From the NCBI GenBank assembly GCA_014773175.1, contig VXCM01000503.1, forward strand, positions 160,625 to 224,624: 64,000 bases of DNA, given 5' to 3'. Below, piece after piece: positions 25,701 through 36,022 of this stretch. Numbering within the stretch: position 1 is the first letter of the stretch; the number at the start of each line of letters is the position of its first letter. This stretch comes from Lucifuga dentata (lineage: Eukaryota > Chordata > Actinopteri > Ophidiiformes > Bythitidae). The notes beneath the pieces are model-generated. The model saw only the letters and a list, made by a program, of their open reading frames with translations, ran no database searches and was not told where the DNA came from. Both the position numbers and the translations under genes were made by a program.

Positions 25701-28189
25701 TGTTGCGATTCTTTTGATGAAAGTCACTGAATATGCATGTGAAAGTCAGAAAAATAATCTTAATCGTCATTTTTTCCAGTTCTTCCTGTGCTCAGTCTAT
25801 GTGCCAATGTGCACAGACAAGGTTCCAATCCCCATTGGCCCATGTGGAAGCATGTGTCTGTCCGTCAAGAGAAAATGTCTCCCTGTGCTCAATGAGTTTG
25901 GGTTCATATGGCCTGAGGTAAGTTTGATGTTCTCACAAAAGGACATTATGCATTTATAAGAAATAAAAACTAAACTTGCAGCAGAACACTACAATTTAGC
26001 AGCTAAAAATAATTCTATCCTCTCTCCTCTACAGGTGCTCAACTGTAGCCTCTTCCCACCTCAGAATGACCACAACCACATGTGCATGGAGGGTCCAGGG
26101 GACGATGAGGCACCTTACCACCCTGTCCGCCCTCTTCCCCCCCAGGAGGAGGAGTGTCAGGCACTGGGATCTGCACCCGACCAGTACGCCTGGGTGCGAC
26201 GGAGCCACAGCTGTGCACTGCAGTGTGGCTATGACAGTGGGCTGTACAGACGCGGTGCCAAAATCTTCACAGACGCATGGATGGCCGTGTGGGCCGTGCT
26301 GTGCTTCCTCTCCACCACTCTGACAGTTCTGACCTTTCTGTTAGATTCACAGCGTTTCTCCTACCCTGAAAGGCCCATCATCTTCCTATCCATGTGCTGT
26401 AACCTATACAGCGTCGCCTATCTGGTAAGTGCGAGAGTCGAGATTATGTAGAGTGAAAGGGTGGAATCAAACATACTGATCTATACTATCTATTGTTTGA
26501 TCTCTTATCCTCAGTATAACCTTCCTTCTTCCTCTATTTTCCCTCTTTTCCTGCAGGTGCGGTTGACTCTGGGAAGAGAACGTGTTTCCTGTGACCTAGA
26601 GGAAGCAGCAGTACCAATTCTAGTACAAGAAGGGTTAAAGAGCACTGGCTGTGCCATCGTCTTCCTCCTGCTCTATTTCTTTGGCATGGCCTCGTCACTC
26701 TGGTTGGTACACGCATGCGTACACACACACACACACCACAGTCATATCAGTCCCTCATCTCATTGTCCCAGTTTGTCTTAAGCTGTTATGAATGGACTTT
26801 GGTGCAACAGTTGGAACACTTGCATCCTGTTTTCTTCAAAGTCTAACTATCATCTAACTATTCATGTCAGATTAAGTTCCACATACAAAGGTGGCCATGA
26901 TAAAAGTACTGTTTGAGTGCAAGCTTCACTGCTGTTGTGGCTCTTTTTCTTTCCTTTCCCTTGTCTTCTTTTTCCTGTTTTTCTCCACTATACAGCATTC
27001 TACTGAATAAGGCAACAGCCTAAAAAGATGTACTTTACTCTTTTGAACAACACTTACACAACCATCTCTTATGTAGCACTTTGGTGTCACCTCAAGCTAA
27101 CTGAATAAGCAAACCGCACATGTTCTCGTTCATTTGTTATGTAAATTAAGTGATATACAGGGTAACCAGAAGTGTATTAAAGCATGTTTGGTAACAACTG
27201 GTAACTCTCACTCTCTCAGGTGGGTGATCCTGACCCTGACCTGGTTCTTGGCTGCTGGTTTGAAATGGGGCCACGAGGCTATTGAAATGCACAGCTCCTA
27301 CTTCCACATAGCAGCCTGGGCCATCCCAGCAGTGAAAACCATCGTCATCCTCATCATGAGACTAGTGGATGCTGACGACCTGACTGGACTCTGTTTTGTT
27401 GGCAACCAGCAGCAGGAGGCGCTCACAGGCTTTGTGGTAGCACCGCTGGCGACATACCTCCTCATTGGTAATTACATCACTATATTACAAGAATTGGCTC
27501 CATTTTATAAAAACATAAGACTTAATGTACTAAAAAATGTAATTAAGACTTATTAACATGTTGGCACAATCAAATTATAACAGCTGTGCTATATGGACCG
27601 TAAAATTATGGCTGCAGTTTCACTCTATTCACATCAACCACATGGCTATACTGAGATTTACTGCACACCTAATTGTTTGCTTTATGACCCATTATATGAC
27701 TGCCATTATGCCATTATGCTGTCTTTATAATGATCATTATATAACTATTGCTTACCATTCTGCACCTCAGGCACTCTGTTCATCTGTGCCGGCCTAGTGG
27801 CTCTCTTCAAGATCCGCTCCAATCTGCAGAAGGACGGTGCCAAGACAGACAAGCTGGAGCGTTTAATGGTGAAGATCGGAGTGTTTTCTGTTCTCTACAC
27901 TGTCCCTGCGTCTACTGTTATTGGCTGTTACCTCTACCAGCTCTCTCACTGGGGGGACTTCAGGGCCAGCACCCAGGACTCTTACGTGGCATCAGAGATG
28001 CTTCGAATCTTCATGTCTTTGCTGGTGGGCATTACATCAGGCATGTGGATCTGGTCAGCAAAGACCCTTCACACTTGGCAGCGCTGCTCTGCCCGCCTAT
28101 TCAGGGATGGCAGGGCGAACCGGGGAGGCAAGAGGGCACCGGGCAAGGGCTGGATAAAACCAGGGAAAGGCAATGAGACAGTGGTGTAA
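22492..28189 (+). CDS. fzd4: Frizzled-4 Wnt/Norrin receptor, six coding exons
   Basis: Joining exons 22492-22782, 25780-25917, 26035-26424, 26557-26702, 27220-27467 and 27771-28189 gives an open 543-residue protein; human FZD4 has 537. In order it has a signal peptide (about 1-37, likely cut before FGDE), a cysteine-rich Wnt/Norrin-binding domain with all ten cysteines (about 45-165), a linker, seven membrane helices, the Dishevelled-binding KTLHTW motif (502-507) and a C-terminal PDZ ligand ending ETVV. Long blocks match FZD4 specifically, such as [22 protein letters not shown] and [15 protein letters not shown]. The family receives Wnt or Norrin at the plasma membrane with Lrp5/6 and Tspan12 and signals through beta-catenin. 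ATG 22492 is the first in-frame ATG after an upstream stop at 22393 and has G at -3. All junctions keep the frame and use GT-AG. The unusual point is five introns where human has one coding intron. Identity is certain; exon ends rest on frame and homology. Confidence 0.97.
22783..25779 (+). other. fzd4: fzd4 intron 1
   Basis: A 2997-bp intron with a GTAACG donor and TTTTTTCCAG acceptor. It contains a CA tract near 23580-23600, a short poly(A) near 24310, and a C-rich stretch with a single N at 24815. No coding exon is visible in it. Confidence 0.85.
25780..25917 (+). CDS. fzd4: fzd4 coding exon 2
   Basis: Starts after TTTTTTCCAG with [11 protein letters not shown] and ends at WPE before a GTAAGT donor; 46 whole codons, phase 0 at both ends. 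It holds five cysteines of the cysteine-rich domain. Its 3' intron (25918-26034, 117 bp) has no counterpart in human FZD4. Confidence 0.93.
26035..26424 (+). CDS. fzd4: fzd4 coding exon 3
   Basis: Starts after CTCTACAG with [10 protein letters not shown] and ends at SVAYL before GTAAGT; 130 whole codons. It covers the end of the cysteine-rich domain, the linker, helix 1 and most of helix 2. Intron 3 (26425-26556, 132 bp) lies at the end of helix 2. Confidence 0.93.
26557..26702 (+). CDS. fzd4: fzd4 coding exon 4
   Basis: Starts after TTTTCCTGCAG with VRLTLGRER and ends inside the second of two Trp-region codons (CTC TG, phase 2) at a weak GTTGGT donor. This is the only donor that restores the conserved SLWWVILTL sequence; the nearby GTACAC at 26707 would shift the frame. 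It encodes extracellular loop 1 and part of helix 3. Intron 4 is 517 bp and contains a short CA repeat. Confidence 0.88.
27220..27467 (+). CDS. fzd4: fzd4 coding exon 5
   Basis: Starts after CTCTCTCAG, completing the Trp codon, then [20 protein letters not shown]. It ends in a split Gly codon (ATT G, phase 1) before GTAATT. It carries the end of helix 3, helix 4 and the first part of helix 5. Intron 5 is 303 bp. Confidence 0.92.
27771..28189 (+). CDS. fzd4: fzd4 coding exon 6 with stop
   Basis: Starts after TGCACCTCAG, completing the Gly codon, then [20 protein letters not shown]. It encodes the rest of helix 5, helices 6 and 7, the KTLHTW motif and the ETVV tail, and ends with TAA at 28187-28189. 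Confidence 0.95.
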
Positions 28190-30581
28190 GGAACTTTGGA
28201 AAGGAAGAAAAGACGAGAGAAAGACAGAGAAAGAGAGGACAGGAATGGACCTCTACCTACGTCTCTCACTTACAGAAACTTGCACTGCCAAAAGAAAATG
28301 AGGAGAATGGACAAGAGATGAGAGCAAGAGTAGCTTTATGACATAGGAACATAGCAGGAGTTTCTGAGAGTTTCTGAAGATGCCTCAGCACCTGCAACTA
28401 ACAGGGCCTCTAACAGGGACTGACAGTGCCCTGAAGTGTCAGGGTTAAAGAGGCAGAAAAAAGTGACGGACTGATATGTACATAAGTAGCAACAGTAGCC
28501 TCTCTACCTCTGTTAGCCTTCCATTGCCCAGAGAGAGATCAAGCAAGAAAGCAACGAAAGGGAAAGAGAGGCAGAATAAGTGAGAGGAAGCGTCGATATG
28601 CAAGACAGACCAGGAAGATACACAGCTAAGCCGTGTACCACCATGTCTACCTCTCTGGCTTTCTTCTCTCCAGTCAGCAATGCTCTAAGAGCCCACAGCA
28701 GAGGAGACTGAACCTGCCGGAGACGATAACTCACGCCACTGTGTCTTTTTAGGGTCTTTTAACGTTTTGGATTTTACACTGGAGGATCCTGGTGCAGATA
28801 CTTTACAGATGTAAGCTGAAGTTTTCCAAAAGCATCTGGCAACCCGAGTCCCTGTTTTTTTTTTTTTTTTTTTTTNTTTTTTTTTTTTTTTTTTTGTTTG
28901 TTTTTGTTTTACATCTCAATGGGAATATTAAATACATGATCACAATGAAAAGTGAGCAAAATCTGATTTTAAAAAAATGTGGCCTCATTAGTATTACATT
29001 TAAACGAACATATTTTAGGTGATTTCTTGCTCTGAAAATTTGGGGAAATCATCCCTAAACTGTACGAGTGCATTACCAGGGATAGTAGTGCTCAGAATAA
29101 TAAGTAACTATTAGAACATTAATATGCGTAGAGCCTCCAACAGGGTAAGGGTCAGTTTTCATTACAGGCGCTGTATTACTGACACTTTGAGAAGTACATG
29201 GTGAAATAGCAGTATGAAAACACAGTATAAAACTGTGGTTTATTGATCAAATGGGTTAAAACAGCAAATACACAACTGATGTTCTTGTATCTCATGTGAA
29301 AACGAGGGCAGATTGAGACACCAGATGAACTTTTCAGATTTTCCTTTCATTTAGGTAAAGTCCTTGGTTGCCAGTCCTAATACAAATCTGCGCCAGCTAT
29401 ACCACTACAAAGAATCCTGGGAGCACACCAGCTGTGCCTGAGCCTTAAATGTGGAAACAGAAAGCATCTGGGCCATGCAGGCCTTTGTCTTTTACCCCCG
29501 TAATCTCCAAGCAGGACAGCCTAGCTGCAGTGATTTCTGTCTCCAGTTTTCTCAGAAGCCCTGTCTATGCTGACATACATATGAGTTACTATGAAATCCA
29601 GGAAATTAAATTATTTCCTCGTTCCCTTATCCAAACATGGGATCAGTCAGTTTTTGGAATTAAGAGGTTATTAGACAATCAGTTAAAAGACACATGCAAT
29701 AACAAAGCCTTTTCGCAGACATGTATACAAATTCATCAAGTTTTATACAAACAAAATCGGATTCATCCACTTGTGATCTGATCCATCTTTGTTATGATCA
29801 CTATGACAGGAACAGAAACACAATATGAAAACATGTCTGTCTAATGCGTGTCTGTATGCCTGTGTTTCAGCTTTTCAGCTCTTTTCAGTATGTTGTCTGT
29901 TTATGACAAGCACAATAATTTTCTGTGACTGGTCTGTCTACCTGTCTGTACCGTCTGCCTGTCTGACTTTACGGCGGTCTTGCTGGCCAGCTGCCCACCT
30001 GCTTCTCTTTTGTTGACAGCATCATGGCTCATTTCCCAGACAAAAATGGAAACTATTCTATATTATACAAGACATTTCAGAGTTGGATGGATGACAGAGA
30101 TTTCCATTCATCTTATCTAACATTGTGTTTTTGTGTCTCACCTGAAGTTGACAATATTCTAAAGACATCTGACATAATTTAATCTTGCAGTTTCTCCCAA
30201 TAAATCCATATAGGATATACTGTAGCTTTAATTACTTAATGAGTAATTCATGGTTCTGATCCATGTCTTACTGCTGCATTCAAGTTTTCTGCACCTGCAT
30301 GCAGTATATTTGCCTGACAATCTATGGAGCAAAGCTCCTGTGAGTCTTTGAATATGTAGTACATGGAGTGTGTATCACAGTATGTCTTTTATATTTTTGT
30401 AGAGTATGCAGGAATTGTTTTTGGGCAACTTAAATATACAAGGGCTTGAATCATTTAGGGGTTTGCTCTCCTGTATGTCATTTTTAACCACATAGTGCCT
30501 CAAATAGCCTGTCACGGGTGTTTTTTCAGCTAAAATGATTAATTTAGCAAAAACATTTTTTGTGAAACCTGAAAGCCTGAG

Positions 30582-30836
30582 ACCAGTGTTTCTCAAACAG
30601 CAAGCCATGGCACACTTATTACGTTTCCAAAGTCAAACAAACGTTACATTGATTTAAAGTGAATTAAATTATCCGCTGACAACCCCACCCCCTCTTAGCT
30701 AATGCAGTTTTCCTTTGGCCGTCTCCTCCAGCATGACACACGGAGCTTCAGGTGACATTTCAAAGCAGTTACTCAATGGTTCTGCCTCAAAATATGAATG
30801 TGTGTCACTGATTTACATAGTTTGAGAGCCACTGGT
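30582..30836. mobile_element. hAT-like MITE with 17-bp terminal inverted repeats
   Basis: Left end ACCAGTGTTTCTCAAAC (30582-30598) matches the reverse complement of the right end GTTTGAGAGCCACTGGT (30820-30836) at 15 of 17 positions. CAGTGxTTCTCAA-type ends are typical of hAT/Charlie elements. An 8-bp target duplication is not preserved. It lies in the probable fzd4 3' UTR, on either strand. Confidence 0.65.
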
Positions 30837-31061
30837 AAAATACTTCTTTTTAAAGGTTTTGAGAAGCCCAGGTAGATGTGGTGTTGAGATCAATTCCCCA
30901 ACACTGATCTGAGCCTGTAAGGTCTACACTCAGTTCCCTTCTGTAGAAACCCTATTGCTTGATGATGTCATCAATGTATTATAAGAAAACTGCTAATTTA
31001 TCCTTGTAAAAATGTGACAGAAATTTGTTATTTAAAGACACTTTTGTATCAGAAGAAGATG

Positions 31062-31067
31062 AATAAA
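31062..31067 (+). promoter_or_regulatory. fzd4: Candidate fzd4 polyadenylation signal AATAAA
   Basis: Canonical hexamer followed within 40-100 bp by a GT-rich element. The upstream AATAAA at 30199 is an alternative. Confidence 0.4.
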
Positions 31068-31296
31068 AACTTTTTGGTTTTCAAGATGTTGACACAGCTT
31101 AATGTGTGTCTGTACGTGCACTGCATGCATACAGTTGTGTGTGTGTGTGCGTGCGTGCGTGCTCAATATGTTCAATAGAATTAACATCTTGTTGCAAACA
31201 TTACAGAGTGGAATGGAACTTGGCTTTGTGAGTGTAGACATTTCCATTCCAGCAGCTCAGTGAGGAGGGCGGGGTGATCTAAGTATGAGAGTTAAA

Positions 31297-31330
31297 TGAA
31301 TGGATGGATGGATGGATGGATGGATGAATG
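31297..31330. repeat. (ATGG)n microsatellite
   Basis: About six GGAT/ATGG units with GAATGAATG at the end. A related CATC tract lies at 45811-45846. Confidence 0.9.
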
Positions 31331-32276
31331 AATGTGAGAGTTACTTTGCCAGGTGTACTGCATCTCAAAATGCTTTCTGCACAACCACTGAATTCTTTTT
31401 AAAGTCATGAGTTGAACAATGCTGCCCCCTCATGTCTGATGAGACAATAATATTGGTTTATAAAGCAGGAACGCTTTATAATGGTTTTGTTTTTTTGTTT
31501 TTTTGTTTTTTTTGTTTTTTTGTAACTCATAGCTCTAGTCTCTGGAAACATCTGCAACAGTGACTCTGTTTGAATGTGTTTGCAGTTGTTTTTTAACTTT
31601 GCTTTGGGTTCGAGCAATAATTGCTCCCTAACCACTAAATTTGTTTTGAATCCACAGTGGAAACACTGTGATTATACTGTGTAAACATTGCTGTACCATC
31701 AATTAAATCTAGTCAACTATGAACTTACAACCCCCAAAACACACAAGCACACATAGTCACAGTAGTGCACACCCACACACACGCGCACATATGCACACCC
31801 TGTCACAATTAGTTGTAACTTGGTTTTACAATTCTACTTGATGTACATTAGGGTGTAATTTACCAGCACAAGGGTAAAATTGTAGCTGGAGAAATTGTGT
31901 GTGTCTATGTGTGTGTGTGTGTGTGTGTGTGTGCATGCGTGCTTGTAAGAGAGTCCAAATATCGAAGCCTGCGGCTCAGATTGCCTTCCTGTAATTTACT
32001 GAGTGAATTGAGTGTTTGTTTAAGAACTCAGTCAAAAGCCAGAGGAAAAGGGAAAGTGACAGCATCTACTGCTCTATTGTTTCCAGATGTGCTTCTACAC
32101 ACAGACACACACCACACACACTCACACAGAAGCAAGCATGTACACAAACATACATGCCATGCACATACATATTAACAGACACAAAGGGAGAAGGTAAATG
32201 CATTCATACCCTGAATGGAGGTTTACACACAACAAATAACATACTCTGATTCTATTCTTCTACATTTCTCATACTA

Positions 32277-32763
32277 TTAAAAGACCATATTGGTGATTTT
32301 ACATGTTTGTATGTTATATTACTACCAACATCACATTATGTTACTGCCAACTATTTTCCAGTAAATAAAACCATATTTTAGATTTTGGGTTATTTTTCCA
32401 GCTTCCCTAATCTTTCAAAATTAAATGTTCAGGTAATACACACACTTAAAATTCAATGTTATGCCATCTTCTCCTGGCAGGCATACATTTTGTTTTGTGT
32501 AGCTCCATGTTGAAATGCTTGAAAAATTAATACAAGTCTCATTTGCTGTGATGGATTATTTACCTCAAATGAGTTTCAAGTCTCTACAAGTTGATTTTTA
32601 TAGCGTACTGGAATGAACTGAAACCAATGGCAGTATGGAAGGTAGGAAAAACTATTCTAATTTCTACTGCTCCATTTTAGAAAATGGTTGGCAGTAATGT
32701 AACGTGTATGTGAGTTGGGTTTATTGGAAATGCAAGCAAAATCACCGGTGTGGTCCTTTAAGT
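32277..32763. mobile_element. MITE with long inverted arms, TTAA at both ends
   Basis: Left end TTAAAAGACCATATTGGTGA and the reverse complement of the right end (TTAAAGGACCACACCGGTGA) match over about 25 bp. Further inside, GTTACTGCCAACTATTTTCC (about 32340) pairs with AAAATGGTTGGCAGTAATGT (about 32680), giving arms over 80 bp. TTAA at 32277-32280 and 32758-32761 could be the target duplication (piggyBac-type) or part of the repeat. Non-coding. Confidence 0.65.
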
Positions 32764-33129
32764 CATTTCATCTTTTAGACCTGTGTCTATAGGCAGAGGG
32801 TTTCTGTGGCGAGTTAAAAGCTTGTTACACATAAATCCCTGATAAATTACTCTAATCCTCAGCATTGTCTTTTCCAACATTAAAAATAACAATAACTCAA
32901 CTTCTTCCAGTCTGACTCACAAGCGAGAGCTGCTATTTATATTGGACAAAACCAGTTTATAAAATGAAGATCCCACACACATGCACCCTCAATCACAAAT
33001 TCTCTGTAGGTCTGTCAGAGAACAGCATGTTAGCATTTCTTTTTTTTTTTACAAAGCTGAAATGTGAAAAGGACCTATTAAAATTCCTGGAACTAATATT
33101 CCTGGGAATGTATTTTCAGACTTGGGCTC

Positions 33130-33191
33130 CCGTGTGTGTGTGTGTGTGTGTGCACGCGCGTGCGACTGGCATACAGTGATAGTGTGTATAT

Positions 33192-33238
<47 letters not shown>
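33130..33238. repeat. (GT)n then (GA)n microsatellites
   Basis: GT at 33130-33152 followed by a CG-containing alternating stretch, then GA at 33193-33238 leading into a purine-rich run to about 33355. Confidence 0.92.
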
Positions 33239-33241
<3 letters not shown>

Positions 33242-35970
33242 GGGGTCAAAAAAAGGACATTAAACAGAAAAATCAAGAGAAGGAAAGAAGACAAAGAAAG
33301 AAATACAGAGAGAGAGGAGCAAAAGCAAAAGAACAGAGGAAGAAAGAGAGGAGGAAATCTATCATTTCATAACTCCAGAATGTTGCAGCTGTTCCCTCTC
33401 AGCAATGTTGAAATCATTTTCTCAGATTTCTCAGAGCCTATTCTGTATGAATAGCTTTGAGTAATGGCCACCACTGGGGAGTCTGGGTGACGTAGCTGTC
33501 TTGGCGCACGAGTAAAATGTAGAGCTAGGAGGATTTTAAAAATCTGTTTCTTGGACCAAATAAGCTAACAAGCTGAGACTGAAACATAAAAGCAGAGCCA
33601 AGACAGACTGGCGAATTACTCACCAACAGGCTAAAACAGAGAGGGCTTTATACATAAAGGGGGTGTGAAACAAACCAGAATTAAATCAATTTATTTTAAG
33701 GTATCAATATGCGTTTTATTTTAAGGTCCAAATGACCACGTCATAACATAAATTTTTACTCTTTAAAGGCCCCGTACACCCACTGAACACCCACACAGGT
33801 GTTTTATTATTCCGATTAGACTTCTTTCAAGAGTGTGTACTGGGTTTCATTGCACCTGTTAGGGTGAGGCAACTTATGCTTGTATGATTCTTGTATGATT
33901 CTTTTAAGCATATGGAGTTTGGCAACCTCAGCAGATTCAGCCATGAAAAGAGGTTTAATCAGCCAGAGTAACTGAATAGGGCTGTGTGGGTGTGCAGGCT
34001 CTTTAAGCAAGTGTAATATGATTTGATATGGTCACAGAAAACTGGAACTGCACTTTGAACCTTATGCCATAAAATATATCAAGTATTGCATCAAAACAAT
34101 CTTCATTCTTTTAATGACTGTTATTTACTTGGCTATGTGGAAAACAACATAGTGGATTTTTTACTTTAGAATATATAATATATATATTCTTTACGAACTC
34201 AATGTTTCCCTTTCAGCCTGAGACACGTTATGCTTTGTCACTTTTTCACCACTAGATGTCACTGTGCCCACACCAAGTTGTGTTATCAGGAGTCTATGAA
34301 TGTCATTTTTACAGTCCAATTATTCCTTGTTGGCTGTGCAAGTGTGGCTTAAAGTGATGATTCCGTTAATCTTGTTTGAACAGCATGTTTGTTATGTGGG
34401 ATTCACCACAAAATTTAATTTTGAATCATGAATGGACCACATATCTTCCTCATACTAAACTAAGAAATTCCCTTAGGAGCCTAATGTACTGACACTCATC
34501 GCTACAGACTGGGGGAAAAAATTATAAAAACTAATAAAGCTGATTAAATCTTACAGAAATTCATATATGATGGCAAAACTGAGATTTCACATCTTCAATT
34601 TTACCTTTGTCAAGCCCTTACAGTTACTGCTAAATATTACTTTTACTCCTACTTTGAGGATGGAATCTGTGTTTTTTTAAATAATAGAGAATGAAGGTAT
34701 AATGAAAGATAATATACATGTTTTGCATTTTAGCTAAAGCAAACATCTGATCCATCTTACGCATTTTACAATATCAATAGTGTGCAATTTTTAAAAAGTC
34801 AGACAAGATATTATATCAAGTTCTTACAGGCACATTTTCCTCTCACATCACTATTGATAAAGTCATTTGTTATATCTGAATAAGAAATCACATTACCTAT
34901 CTTATCTCAGGGGTCTTCAGAAGTGCTATGCACAGAGGCCTTTCCTTACAAGTGGAGCAAATGTATCTTTATGAATAAATGTGGTACAATGTGGGAGAAA
35001 GGCTGAACGATTCTGCGTTATTGAAATAGAACTTGTGTCCACTGTGGAAATGTCAGATGGTCGATACTGTCACATCATCTGTCTGGGTCTTTCATACACA
35101 AGGCTACTGCAATGCAGGAAACACATGCACGCGCGTGCGCACACACACACAGAGAAAGTCGGGGGAGGAAAAGAGAGAGGATGAGGAGAGAAAAAAATGA
35201 TAGCTGCATGGAGTGTGGATGTACAGAACCTAACCAGAAAGTAAGATAGAGGAAACATACTAATAAGCAGAAGATAAAATAGCTTTTTCCTCATTTAGGA
35301 AACCTGCGTCAAGCCAAATGACTGAAAATGACTCATACAAATATGTCCCATTTCCAAGAGCCCCATCTGGGTTTGTTTCCTTTCAGTTTTCTTCCTGTGT
35401 GTCTGCACTCAGACAGAAAGCACATAGAACTTAAGGGGATAGAAAGTCCTGGCAAAAGACTGCGATGAAGCCAAGACAACAGTGTCCTCTGGCAGCTCAG
35501 CTCCTTTCAGTCATGCCCACTTTGCTTTGTGGTTTAAATAGAAACCGTTCAGTTGCTCCATCACTGCAGCTAACTGCCAGCCCAAATTAAGAGAATACTG
35601 TGCTAACAAGGTGATGTTTTCTTGCCTTTGATGCATACGGAAAGGAAAACTAGAACACCAAAAAAAGTTTAGCCACACACAAAGGGGGAGCTAAAAGCCT
35701 AAAAATAAAATAGTCATGTAGCTGAGATCAAAAATTATTGCAGTTGTGTTTCATAGTGAAAAAGTGTTTGAGTCTACAAAAGAGAAGAAAACCTCAGAAC
35801 TTCATCAGTTTGTGCAACCAGTGAGCAGGTCATTTCAGTTCATTATGATGCAATCTATACAACAACTCAAATATTAATATTTACACACATGGGAAAGCAT
35901 CCAAATAGGTTTATCTAGCTACATTTATAAAATGCAAATAACACCAGATAAATCGTGTGGGGGGTGGAAG

Positions 35971-35974
35971 GTGN

Positions 35975-36020
<46 letters not shown>
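35971..36020. repeat. (GT)n microsatellite with single N
   Basis: About 23 GT units, N at 35974. Confidence 0.92.

Positions 36021-36022
<2 letters not shown>

Larger units (their letters stand above)
28190..31090 (+). other. fzd4: fzd4 3' UTR and poly(A) region (inferred)
   Basis: There is no other coding sequence between the fzd4 stop and here. AATAAA hexamers occur at 30199-30204 and 31062-31067. The second is followed by a GT-rich stretch (about 31103-31160), a good cleavage context. A 3' UTR of roughly 2-2.9 kb is inferred; mammalian FZD4 also has a long 3' UTR. It contains an interrupted poly(T) tract with an N at 28876 and a hAT-like MITE at 30582-30836. Confidence 0.5.

Noticed and set aside
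27748..28176. A 142-codon frame overlapping the last fzd4 exon
   Set aside because: It is a +1-frame shadow of fzd4 exon 6; the true frame matches FZD4 residue by residue.
31130..31330. CRISPR-like or satellite array suggested by repeated short units
   Set aside because: Units are simple di- and tetranucleotides with no spacers; ordinary vertebrate microsatellites.
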